Positions 8,329-14,993 of a stretch of DNA of 64,000 bases are shown in pieces. The notes beneath the pieces are model-generated. The model did not search any database and was not told the origin of the DNA. It saw only the letters and a list, made by a program, of their open reading frames with translations. Position numbers and translations under genes: made by a program. Source of the stretch: JAPYTK01 sp964401935 (GTDB taxonomy: Bacteria > Myxococcota_A > Polyangia > Polyangiales > Polyangiaceae); NCBI GenBank assembly GCA_964401935.1, contig CAYOAL010000001.1, positions 62,001 to 126,000 of the forward strand. The letters run 5' to 3'. The stretch's first letter is position 1; every line of letters starts with the position of its first letter.

Positions 8329-9144
8329 TCACTCGCGCCCCCGGCGCTCGACGGCGAGGACGGGCTCGCCCCCCGGCAGCGCTCCCCGCACGATGGGCAC
8401 CCCGAACACGCGGGAGAGGAGCTCGGGCTCGAGCACCTCGGCGGTGGGACCGACGCCGGCCACTCGGCCTCCGTCGAGCACCACCGCTTGGGTGGCGTGG
8501 GCGAGCGCGGCGTTGAAGTCGTGCATGGCGGCGAGACACGTGAGGCCGCGAGCCTCGATCTGGCGCCCGAGCAGGGCGTAGAGCCGGGCCGCGTGGCGGA
8601 CGTCGAGGTGCGCCGCCGCCTCGTCGAGCAGCAAGATGCTGGGCTCCTGGGCCAACGCCCGGGCCACTTGCACGCGCTGCTGCTCGCCCCCAGAGAGCTC
8701 GGCGTAGGGGCGCCCGGCGAGGTGCTCGAGCTCGCCGTCGGCCAGCGCCCGCGCCACCGCCTCCCGGTCGACCCGCCGCAGGCGCAGCCACGGGCCTTGG
8801 TGCGGGGCGCGGCCCATCGTCACCACCTCCTGGACGGTGAAGCCGAACGCCAACTCCGAACGTTGCGGCACCAGTGCCACCACCTGCGCCCGGCCCTTGC
8901 GATCTCCCGAGGCCGCCGGTCGGCCGAGCCACGACACCGTGCCTCGGCGAGGCGGGAGCAGCCCTGCCACCACGCGGAGGAGCGTGGACTTGCCCGAGCC
9001 GTTGGGGCCGAGCAGCGCGCAGAGGCCACCCCGCTCCACGCGCAACGTCACCTCGTGCAGCACGTCGCGCCGCTCCCGCTCGAGCTCGGGGTGAGGCTCG
9101 GGGTACCCGGCGCACACGCCGGAGAGCTCGACCGCTCCCGCCAT
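8329..9144 (-). CDS. ABC transporter ATP-binding protein (FecE/BtuD-like)
   Basis: A 271-residue ABC ATPase with Walker A 'GPNGSGKST' (46-54), signature 'LSGGEQQR' (150-157), Walker B 'ILLLDE' (about 170-175) and switch His208 in 'AMHDFN'. The VPQRSELAFGFTVQEVVTMGR-type Q-loop region places it with importer ATPases for iron-siderophores, haem or cobalamin (FecE/HmuV/BtuD). No permease or binding protein lies beside it, so it is an orphan that must pair with membrane parts elsewhere. It follows nuoH in the same direction, with nuoH starting 59 bases beyond its stop, so the two may be co-transcribed. Confidence 0.9.
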   Translation of the reverse strand: MAGAVELSGVCAGYPEPHPELERERRDVLHEVTLRVERGGLCALLGPNGSGKSTLLRVVAGLLPPRRGTVSWLGRPAASGDRKGRAQVVALVPQRSELAFGFTVQEVVTMGRAPHQGPWLRLRRVDREAVARALADGELEHLAGRPYAELSGGEQQRVQVARALAQEPSILLLDEAAAHLDVRHAARLYALLGRQIEARGLTCLAAMHDFNAALAHATQAVVLDGGRVAGVGPTAEVLEPELLSRVFGVPIVRGALPGGEPVLAVERRGRE

Positions 9145-9223
9145 CCCTCGCCCCTAGAAGCGGAGCGGAAAAAAGACAACCCCTTGCCCCGCCCCGACGC
9201 AAGTGGTGTGATTCGGTCTGCTC

Positions 9224-9919
9224 ATGGCCTCGGACGAGCCTCAAGCGGCTCACGCGGAGACACGCCCAGAAAAGCGTGTGATCAAGCGGTACTCCAACCG
9301 CAAGCTCTACGACACCCGCGACAGCCGCTACGTCACCCTGCAGCAAATCGGCGAGATGGTGCGGCAAGGGGAAGACGTTCAGATCATCGACAACAAGACC
9401 AAGGAGGACAAAACCGAGGTCACGCTCGCGCTCATCCTCTCGGAGGATCTCAAGAACAAGCCGCGGAGCGTGCCGCTCGGCACCCTGCGGACGCTCATCC
9501 AAGAGCGAGGCACGCGGGTGCTCGACTCCCTCCGTGAAGGCCCCCTCCGACGCCTGATCCCGGGGGAGCGCGACGAGGAACCGGGCGAGAGCGTCGCTCC
9601 CGTCGAGGCCGAGCCCGAGGCCGTCAAAGCGGACAAGCCCGACCGCGAGGAAGAAAAGAAGCGCAACCGACTCAACGAGCTGGTGGAGACGTCGCGACGC
9701 AACCTGGATCAACTCCAGATCATGCTCGACGAACGCATCGCCGCGATCGTGCCCGGCGTGGCGCCCATCCGCGAGCTCCGCGCACGGGTGGCCGAGTTGA
9801 CGCACCGCGTCGAGGAGCTGGAGCGACGGCTCCAACCCAAGGACACGAGGTCCAGCCCTTCCGGTGAGCCACCGCTCCGTGAGGGTCACGAGGGCGGGGG
9901 CCACGACGGCCCGGTGTGA
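9224..9919 (+). CDS. phaR: Polyhydroxyalkanoate synthesis regulator, PhaR-type DNA-binding protein
   Basis: Residues about 18-80 match the PHB/PHA accumulation-regulator DNA-binding domain: 'VIKRYSNRKLYDTRDSRYVTL' (split motif, first half diagnostic), 'QIGEMVRQGEDVQIIDNKT' and 'DKTEVTLALIL'. The C-terminal half is charged with a coiled coil (about 180-210, 'RVAELTHRVEELERRL'). In PHA producers PhaR represses phasin and depolymerase genes and binds PHA granules. No PHA synthase or phasin gene is in the window, so here it may act at a distance or control other targets. The ATG follows a purine-poor leader with no clear Shine-Dalgarno. Confidence 0.85.
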   Translation: MASDEPQAAHAETRPEKRVIKRYSNRKLYDTRDSRYVTLQQIGEMVRQGEDVQIIDNKTKEDKTEVTLALILSEDLKNKPRSVPLGTLRTLIQERGTRVLDSLREGPLRRLIPGERDEEPGESVAPVEAEPEAVKADKPDREEEKKRNRLNELVETSRRNLDQLQIMLDERIAAIVPGVAPIRELRARVAELTHRVEELERRLQPKDTRSSPSGEPPLREGHEGGGHDGPV

Positions 9920-9961
9920 CGCGCAGAGCTCCTCAGGGTCGGCCGGTCCGGCCTCGGGCGG

Positions 9962-10008
9962 GCGGCGCTCGCGCAAGCGCCGCGCTTGGCAGAGCTTGCG
10001 CGCCAAGC
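9962..10008. terminator. Two consecutive GC hairpins between phaR and the sigma factor gene
   Basis: First hairpin: GCGGCGCT (9962-9969) pairs perfectly with AGCGCCGC (9976-9983) over a 6-base loop. Second: GCTTGGC (9984-9990) pairs with GCCAAGC (10002-10008) over an 11-base loop. There is no U-tract, so termination is an inference; attenuation of read-through into the sigma gene is equally possible. Confidence 0.4.
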
Positions 10009-10063
10009 TGACAAACCTCACATTTCACAGGAATAGGCGCTCCCCCCTCCCTGTTTCGGAACC

Positions 10064-10753
10064 ATGACCTACTTGAAGCCACTTCGGCGGGAGCAGCGAT
10101 CGGAGACGCCGATCGCGTTCGAGGCCGAGGTGCTGGAGCACCTGGACGCGATGTTCGGTGTCGCGATGCGCATGACCCGCGACTCCGCCTCCGCGGAAGA
10201 CCTCGTCCACGACACGGTCGTCAAGGCGGTGCGGGCCCGCGACCAGTACAAACCCGGGACCAACCTCAAGGCGTGGCTCCTTCGCATCCTCACCAACACG
10301 TTCATCAATCGCCACCGCCGGGGCGGTCTCGAGCGCGACGTCCTCGAGGGGCCCGACGCCGGTCCCCTCGCCGACCGTTGGATCGGCGCGAGCACCATGC
10401 GCGCGATGCGCGATCCCGAGCGCGAGGCGCTCGCTCCGCTGGTGGAGGCCGAGGTGCAGAAGGCCCTCGAGTCCCTCCCCGAGCACTTTCGACTGCCCAT
10501 CGTGTTGAGTGATGTGGAGGGGCTGTCGTACAAGGAGATCGCAGACGTCGTCGGTTGTCCGGTGGGCACGGTGATGTCGCGACTGCACCGAGCGAGAAAG
10601 ATGCTTCAGCTGATGCTGCGCGATCAGGCCGTCGCGTTGGGGATCATCGAGCCCGACGACGAACGACGCGCCGCCGTGGGCGACCCCGACGAGCCCGTCG
10701 ATCTCGAGGTGTACCGTTCGAAGAAGGCGTCGCGGAAGCGAGGTGAGCCATGA
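10064..10753 (+). CDS. ECF-type RNA polymerase sigma factor
   Basis: A 229-residue group IV sigma factor. Region 2 spans about 20-90 ('DSASAEDLVHDTVVKAVRA', 'LKAWLLRILTNTFINRHRR') and region 4 about 135-190, with helix-turn-helix 'LSYKEIADVVGCPVGTVMSR'. It has a 40-residue charged tail beyond region 4. The next gene overlaps its stop by four bases (ATGA) and encodes a Zn-type anti-sigma, so the pair is a translationally coupled sigma/anti-sigma unit. The signal sensed is not evident from the sequence. Confidence 0.93.
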   Translation: MTYLKPLRREQRSETPIAFEAEVLEHLDAMFGVAMRMTRDSASAEDLVHDTVVKAVRARDQYKPGTNLKAWLLRILTNTFINRHRRGGLERDVLEGPDAGPLADRWIGASTMRAMRDPEREALAPLVEAEVQKALESLPEHFRLPIVLSDVEGLSYKEIADVVGCPVGTVMSRLHRARKMLQLMLRDQAVALGIIEPDDERRAAVGDPDEPVDLEVYRSKKASRKRGEP

Positions 10754-11730
10754 GCGCGGCGCTCGAGAAGGCCGTCTGTCAGCGGCTCGATCGCTGGCTC
10801 GGCGCCTACGTCGACGGTGAGCTCGACGCGGTGCATTGCCTGGAGGTGGAAGACCACGTCGAGAGCTGCGAGCTCTGCTGCGAGCGCGTCGCGATGCTCC
10901 ACGCGGCCAAGGTGAGCGTGAGCCAAGTGGCCGCCGAGCGCGCGCCGCAGTCGCTCCGCGAGCGGGTGTGCCGCACCCTCCTCACCGAGCGCACGCGGGT
11001 CGCCGAGCCCACGCGCCTCAACGAGCACGGGATCGACGAGAGCGTGGGCGAGGCCGCTCCCAACTCCCAGCCCCAAGGCCCCCTCCCCACCGGTGACCTC
11101 GTGGCCCCCCTGCCGCTCGCCCCTCGCGAAGGTGCGTCGCAGCACCTCACGAGGCTCCGGGTGATCGTGCCCCTCGCCGCCGCCGCCACCGTGGCGTTGG
11201 TGGTGGGAGCGCTGTCCCTCGCCGGGCTCGGCCCCAAGGCCTCCGACGGAACCATCGCCACGCAGGCCGACGCGAACGGCAGCGCCGAGGCGCTCGCCGT
11301 CACCACCATCGACAGCCTCGTGGAGGATCTCGTGAGCGAGCATGCTCACCCCCCACAGCTCGACATCACCGATCCGAAGCAGCCCCTCGAGTTCCGTCCC
11401 ATCCTCGATGTGCCGGTGCACGGCGTGGCGTTCGAGGACGACTTCGGAGCGCGTTACGTCGGCGCCCGTCGCAACCCGCGCGCGGGGATGCTGCAATACG
11501 TGAAGCGCAACAAGAACCGCGTCACGATGTACGTGTTCAACCCTCGACGGGTCGCGGTGCACTCCGACAAGCTGGAGTCGCGACACGTCGGCGCCCGCAA
11601 GGTCTTCGTGGGCAAGGTGCGCGGCTACCCCGTCGCCGCGTCCGAGCGCAACGGCGTGGGCTATGCGCTCACCGCCGACGACCTCACCGCCGACGAGGCC
11701 TCCAACCTCGTCCTCGCTGCCTCACGCTGA
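10750..11730 (+). CDS. Anti-sigma factor with ZAS motif and periplasmic domain
   Basis: The N-terminal domain has the zinc anti-sigma motif His36-x3-Cys40-x2-Cys43 ('DHVESCELC'). A single membrane segment follows at about residues 138-162 ('VIVPLAAAATVALVVGALSLAGL'-like stretch). The C-terminal half lies outside the cytoplasm and carries a basic beta-rich region ('ARYVGARRNPRAG', 'NRVTMYVFNPRRVAVH') ending in 'GVGYALTADDLTADEA'. It should sequester the adjacent ECF sigma factor at the membrane until a signal is received. Its start overlaps the sigma gene by four bases. The 3' end is followed by tandem copies of its own terminal codons. Confidence 0.88.
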   Translation: MSAALEKAVCQRLDRWLGAYVDGELDAVHCLEVEDHVESCELCCERVAMLHAAKVSVSQVAAERAPQSLRERVCRTLLTERTRVAEPTRLNEHGIDESVGEAAPNSQPQGPLPTGDLVAPLPLAPREGASQHLTRLRVIVPLAAAATVALVVGALSLAGLGPKASDGTIATQADANGSAEALAVTTIDSLVEDLVSEHAHPPQLDITDPKQPLEFRPILDVPVHGVAFEDDFGARYVGARRNPRAGMLQYVKRNKNRVTMYVFNPRRVAVHSDKLESRHVGARKVFVGKVRGYPVAASERNGVGYALTADDLTADEASNLVLAASR

Positions 11731-11762
11731 GGGCCCTCACGCCGAGGGCCCTCACGCTGAAG
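11721..11762 (+). repeat. 15-base tandem repeat across the anti-sigma stop codon
   Basis: The unit CTCACGCTGAGGGCC at 11721-11735 contains the gene's stop TGA. It recurs at 11736-11750 with one change (CCGA for CTGA), and a third partial copy begins at 11751. The gene's last codons have thus been copied downstream in tandem. Confidence 0.85.
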
Positions 11763-11837
11763 CGCTTCCGCCTCACGCGGTCGCGCGGCGGGAGAGGGGA
11801 TGGGCACCGTCGCGCCGGCCGACGATCGCCTCGTCGC

Positions 11838-12578
11838 TCAGCGCCGACCGCCGAGCGCGAAGCACTCCGACGCGTCGCCGGTGGTGGAGAGCTTCACGCA
11901 GTCGTTGTAGACCTCGCGCGCCTCGTTGGCTCGACCGAGATCCTGGAGCGTGGCGCCAAGGAAGAGGTAGCTCGTAGCGTCGTGCGGCGCGGCGGCGACG
12001 TAGGCGCGCGCGTGCGGCAGCGCCTCGGCGGGGAGGCCGGCGTTGAGGAGCTCGAGGGTCTCCTCTCGCAAGACGGAGGGCTCCGGTAGGGCCATCGTGG
12101 TCTCGGCGCCAGGGGAGGTCGCCCCCGCCGCGGTCGCCGGCACGACGTCGAGCGCGCTCGGAGCGAGCTCGGCACCGAGGATCGCGCTGCGCTGCACCGC
12201 GTGTTGATGGAGCGCGTCGACGTGCGCCGCAGCGCGGACGTGCTGAGCGCCAGCGGCCACGCCAGCCACCGTGCACGCAGCGAGCGCAGCCACCGCGAGC
12301 ACCTTGGCCACGGCGCGGGCGCGACCGCCTTGGCTCGGGGAACCGCCATCCAAGAACTGGGGCCCGACCGAGTCTCGCGCTTCGACCGCACCCGCCAGAT
12401 CGGGCGCCGGCGGCGGCACCGACGACGCGCGCGCGACCTGGAGGCCTCGCTGCCACATCACGTTGCCATCCTTGTCGAGCTTCGCGACGAACATCTCCTC
12501 GAAGCTGCCCGGGAGCACCGGCCCTGCCACGATGATGTTCCCCCACGCGTCCACGGTGATTGCCCACGCCTTCTGCAT
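11838..12578 (-). CDS. Membrane protein: single SBBP-like blade, transmembrane segment and TPR region
   Basis: The 246-residue product begins with a motif of the SBBP beta-propeller repeat type ('AWAITVDAWGNIIVAGPV', then 'FVAKLDKDGNVMWQRG'), present once only. A Pro/Gly linker, one hydrophobic segment (about 90-110, 'AVAKVLAVAALAACTVAGVA') and a C-terminal TPR-like helical region ('AGLPAEALPHARAYVAAAPH', 'LFLGATLQDLGRANEAREVY') follow. Full SBBP propellers have many blades, so the N-terminus looks like a remnant or a docking element. It converges with the anti-sigma gene and diverges from the CDF transporter gene. Function unknown. Confidence 0.6.
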   Translation of the reverse strand: MQKAWAITVDAWGNIIVAGPVLPGSFEEMFVAKLDKDGNVMWQRGLQVARASSVPPPAPDLAGAVEARDSVGPQFLDGGSPSQGGRARAVAKVLAVAALAACTVAGVAAGAQHVRAAAHVDALHQHAVQRSAILGAELAPSALDVVPATAAGATSPGAETTMALPEPSVLREETLELLNAGLPAEALPHARAYVAAAPHDATSYLFLGATLQDLGRANEAREVYNDCVKLSTTGDASECFALGGRR

Positions 12579-12665
12579 GTCGTTCCTCCAGTCTGCCGCG
12601 TGGCAGACCCTTCGATGTAGGAGAATGTGCGACCATCGCGTTGGCGGCCAAGTTCACGCGTGCGT

Positions 12666-13625
12666 ATGTTGCGCACCGAGGCGTCTTTGAGCGACCGCGA
12701 TCGCGACCACCAGCACCAGCACCACCGGCACGACGGCGGCCACGGTCACCGCCACGACCGCTCCGCGAGCCGTCGCGGCCTCGCCATCGCGCTCGGACTG
12801 ACGGCGTCGTACATGATCGCCGAGGTGGTGGGTGGCCTGTGGAGTGGGTCGCTCGCGCTCCTCGCCGACGCGGGACACATGCTCTCCGACGCCGGCGCGC
12901 TCGGGCTGTCGTTGTTCGCGATGTGGCTCGCCAGTCGTCCGGCGAGCGCGCGCCAGACCTACGGCTTCCACCGCTCGGAGGTGCTCGCGGCGCTGGTCAA
13001 CGGGGGCGCGCTCCTCGCCGTCGCCATCCTGGTCATCGTGGAGGCGCTGGAGCGGGTCCGCGAGCCGCCGGCGGTGATGGGGCTCGGCGTGTTGGTCGTG
13101 GCCAGCGGTGGGTTGCTGGTCAATGTGTTGGCGCTGCTCGCGCTCCGAAGGGGGAAGGATGAGAGCCTCAACGTGCGCGGCGCGTGGCTGCACGTGGCCA
13201 GCGACGCGCTCGGCAGCGTCGGGGCGATGCTCTCGGGCGCGCTCGTGTGGCAGCTGGGGTGGCGTTGGGCCGACCCCGTGGCCTCCCTGCTCATCGCGCT
13301 CCTGGTGGCCCACGCGGCGTGGTCGATCTTGCGCGACACGCTCGATGTGCTCATGGAGCACGCACCGAAAAGCGTCGACGTCGACGTGTTACAGCGCCGA
13401 ATGTGCGAGACGACGCTCGTAGACGACGTGCACGACCTCCACGTGTGGACGATCACCAGCGGCCTCGTCTGCTTGTCGGCCCACGTGGTCACGAGCGCCG
13501 GTGGCGACGAGCGCGAGCGCGTGCTCACCCAGCTCACCGAGCTCGCGAAGGGCCAGTTCGGCATCGACCACATCACCCTCCAGCTCGAGCGGCCGACGTT
13601 CGAGAGCTGCGTGAAGTGCCGCTGA
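12666..13625 (+). CDS. Cation diffusion facilitator (Zn/Co/Cd efflux), CzcD/ZitB type
   Basis: A 319-residue CDF exporter: a His-rich cytoplasmic N-terminus ('RDHQHQHHRHDGGHGHRHD'), six membrane segments, metal-site motifs 'LLADAGHMLSDAGAL' in segment 2 and 'HVASDALGSVG' in segment 5, and a C-terminal metallochaperone-like domain ('VHDLHVWTITSG'). Such proteins use the proton gradient to push Zn2+ and similar ions out of the cytoplasm. The ATG at 12666 precedes the His-rich stretch; an upstream in-frame ATG at 12627 would add 13 residues. The C-terminal 'CVKC' is an extra possible metal site. Confidence 0.93.
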   Translation: MLRTEASLSDRDRDHQHQHHRHDGGHGHRHDRSASRRGLAIALGLTASYMIAEVVGGLWSGSLALLADAGHMLSDAGALGLSLFAMWLASRPASARQTYGFHRSEVLAALVNGGALLAVAILVIVEALERVREPPAVMGLGVLVVASGGLLVNVLALLALRRGKDESLNVRGAWLHVASDALGSVGAMLSGALVWQLGWRWADPVASLLIALLVAHAAWSILRDTLDVLMEHAPKSVDVDVLQRRMCETTLVDDVHDLHVWTITSGLVCLSAHVVTSAGGDERERVLTQLTELAKGQFGIDHITLQLERPTFESCVKCR

Positions 13626-13646
13626 GCGACGCCCACGCCCCGACGC

Positions 13647-14006
13647 TCACTCCGCGTAGCGCTCGGCTTCGGCCTCGGTGATGATGCCGTCGTTGTCGCG
13701 GTCGGCGACCTTGATCTCCTGGTTGAAGAACGCGGCGAGAGACAGCCTGCCACCGAGCGCGGGAACGTCGGCGTCGCCGTCGTCGTAGCGGTCCTCGAGC
13801 TCTCGTTCGAAGGTCTCGGCCGCGGCCGGTGACTCGAACACGATGGGGGCGCGCTCGACTCCCGGGTTGAGGATGCGCAGGTTGCTGCGACAGCCTGCGA
13901 CCACGCTCACCACGCTCACCAGCGCCGCGATCCTCGCCACCGCGACGCGACGACGCGATCCCTCGAGGCAGCGACGATGGCCTGGATCAGACGGGCGGTG
14001 GAACAT
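13647..14006 (-). CDS. Small lipoprotein with an EF-hand-like calcium loop
   Basis: A 119-residue product with a basic N-region, hydrophobic stretch and lipobox ('ALVSVVSVVAGC'), then about 80 residues. The C-terminus has a dockerin/EF-hand loop 'DRDNDGIITEAEAE', with Asp-x-Asn/Asp-x-Asp/Gly spacing suited to Ca2+. A second acidic stretch, 'DRYDDGDADVP', precedes it. It is likely envelope-anchored. The start is uncertain: ATG 14006 puts the signal peptide about 20 residues in, while longer in-frame forms lack sensible N-termini. Confidence 0.65.
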   Translation of the reverse strand: MFHRPSDPGHRRCLEGSRRRVAVARIAALVSVVSVVAGCRSNLRILNPGVERAPIVFESPAAAETFERELEDRYDDGDADVPALGGRLSLAAFFNQEIKVADRDNDGIITEAEAERYAE

Positions 14007-14372
14007 GTCTCGGGAGGGTCGCCTCGTGGGGGGTGCGGGCGTGGGGAGGAGGGGGCGCGGTCGCGGGGCGCCCCGGCGAGCGAGGGGGATGTTCGAGCTC
14101 GCAGGGGGAACGTAGCACGGCGGCGCGAGGCGGGCGGGGATCCGCCGGGAAATGCCCCGAGCGCTCCCCTCCGAAGGGTCGTGCAAATCACCACGCTCTC
14201 GCGCATTCGCTATCTCTGGGGGAAGGCGCGTGATAACCTGGGGAAGGTTTCTGATACGCCGCCCGTTCGACATATCTGCGGAACAGGCACAGCTTGGCCG
14301 GGTCGAAGGTGCAGATGGGGCAAGTAAGGGCGGTACCTTGCCCCTCCATTGTTTGAGATAGGAGAGAGAGCT
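14007..14372. other. Gene-free region upstream of the RRM gene (366 bases)
   Basis: Divergent intergenic region between the EF-hand lipoprotein and the RRM protein. I see no convincing ORF. The RRM-proximal half is less GC-rich and holds a perfect hairpin (14317-14344), described separately, and the Shine-Dalgarno AGGAGAGAG at 14360-14368. No promoter hexamers stand out. Confidence 0.6.
14315..14349 (+). promoter_or_regulatory. Leader hairpin just upstream of the RRM-protein ribosome binding site
   Basis: GGGGCAAG (14317-14324) pairs perfectly with CTTGCCCC (14337-14344) across a 12-base loop; ATG/CAT flanks could extend the stem past a small bulge. The stem ends about 16 bases before the GGAGA Shine-Dalgarno, where it could tune translation or be bound by the encoded RNA-binding protein. 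Confidence 0.5.
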
Positions 14373-14885
14373 GTGTCTCGCCCCAAGTTGTTTGTGGGTG
14401 GTCTCGCATGGGCCACCACCGACGCAGATTTGCGCAGTGCGTTCGAGTCGTTCGGCTCGCTCGCCGAGGCAGTCGTCGTCATGGACCGCGCCACGGGCCT
14501 GTCGCGCGGGTTTGGTTTCGTCACCTTCGAGGACATGGAATCGGCCGAGAAGGCGCAGGAGGCCATGAACGGCGCGTCGCTTTCCGGCCGCAACATCCGC
14601 GTCGACTTCGCCAAGGAGCGCGAGCGCACCGGTGGCGGTGGCCGAGGCGGGTTCAGCGGCCGCAACGGCGGCGGCGGCGGCGGTGGTTTCCGCGGGCGCG
14701 ACGACGGCTTCGACCCACCACCCATCATCGACGACGACGATGGCTTCGGTCGTGGCGGCGGCGGCGGCGGACGAGGCCGTGGTCGTGGCGGCCCGCGCGG
14801 CGGCGGCAGCGGCGGTGGCGGCGGCGGCGGCGGTGGGGGCCGGGGCGGTCGGCGCGGCAACAACGACCGCGGCGGCAAGTGGTAG
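14373..14885 (+). CDS. RRM-domain, Gly-rich RNA-binding protein
   Basis: The start is GTG at 14373, set by a strong Shine-Dalgarno (GGAGAGAGAG, 14361-14370) and by the family N-terminus 'KLFVGGLAW'. One RRM covers residues about 4-80, with RNP2 'KLFVGG' and RNP1 'RGFGFVTF'. The remaining 90 residues are Gly/Arg-rich (RGG-like), interrupted by an acidic 'PPIIDDDDGFG' patch. The layout resembles cyanobacterial Rbp and plant GRP cold-induced RNA chaperones, and bacterial homologues are known in myxobacteria. It is 170 residues, cytoplasmic, probably binding single-stranded RNA. A good intrinsic terminator follows 28 bases after the stop. Confidence 0.93.
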   Translation: MSRPKLFVGGLAWATTDADLRSAFESFGSLAEAVVVMDRATGLSRGFGFVTFEDMESAEKAQEAMNGASLSGRNIRVDFAKERERTGGGGRGGFSGRNGGGGGGGFRGRDDGFDPPPIIDDDDGFGRGGGGGGRGRGRGGPRGGGSGGGGGGGGGGRGGRRGNNDRGGKW

Positions 14886-14912
14886 CGTTGACGCGCTCCT
14901 GAAGTTTGCATT

Positions 14913-14945
14913 CGCCAGCGGGGCTTCAACCTCGCTGGCGTTTTT
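14913..14945 (+). terminator. Intrinsic terminator of the RRM gene
   Basis: CGCCAGCG (14913-14920) and CGCTGGCG (14933-14940) form a perfect 8-bp stem over a 12-base loop, followed directly by five T residues (14941-14945). This is the classic rho-independent layout. Confidence 0.9.
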
Positions 14946-14993
14946 CCTTGGGGGAGCCTTGGTCGCGCTCGCGGTGCCCCGGCGTCGCGGCCT

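Noticed and set aside
6242..10021. A 1259-codon open frame on the minus strand
   Set aside because: Only 6242-8269 codes for a protein with family motifs; the upstream part is a shadow of the ABC ATPase and phaR genes.
14600..14880. GC-rich GGC-repeat tract as a possible CRISPR or minisatellite
   Set aside because: It is the Gly/Arg-rich tail of the RRM protein, with no regular spacer pattern.
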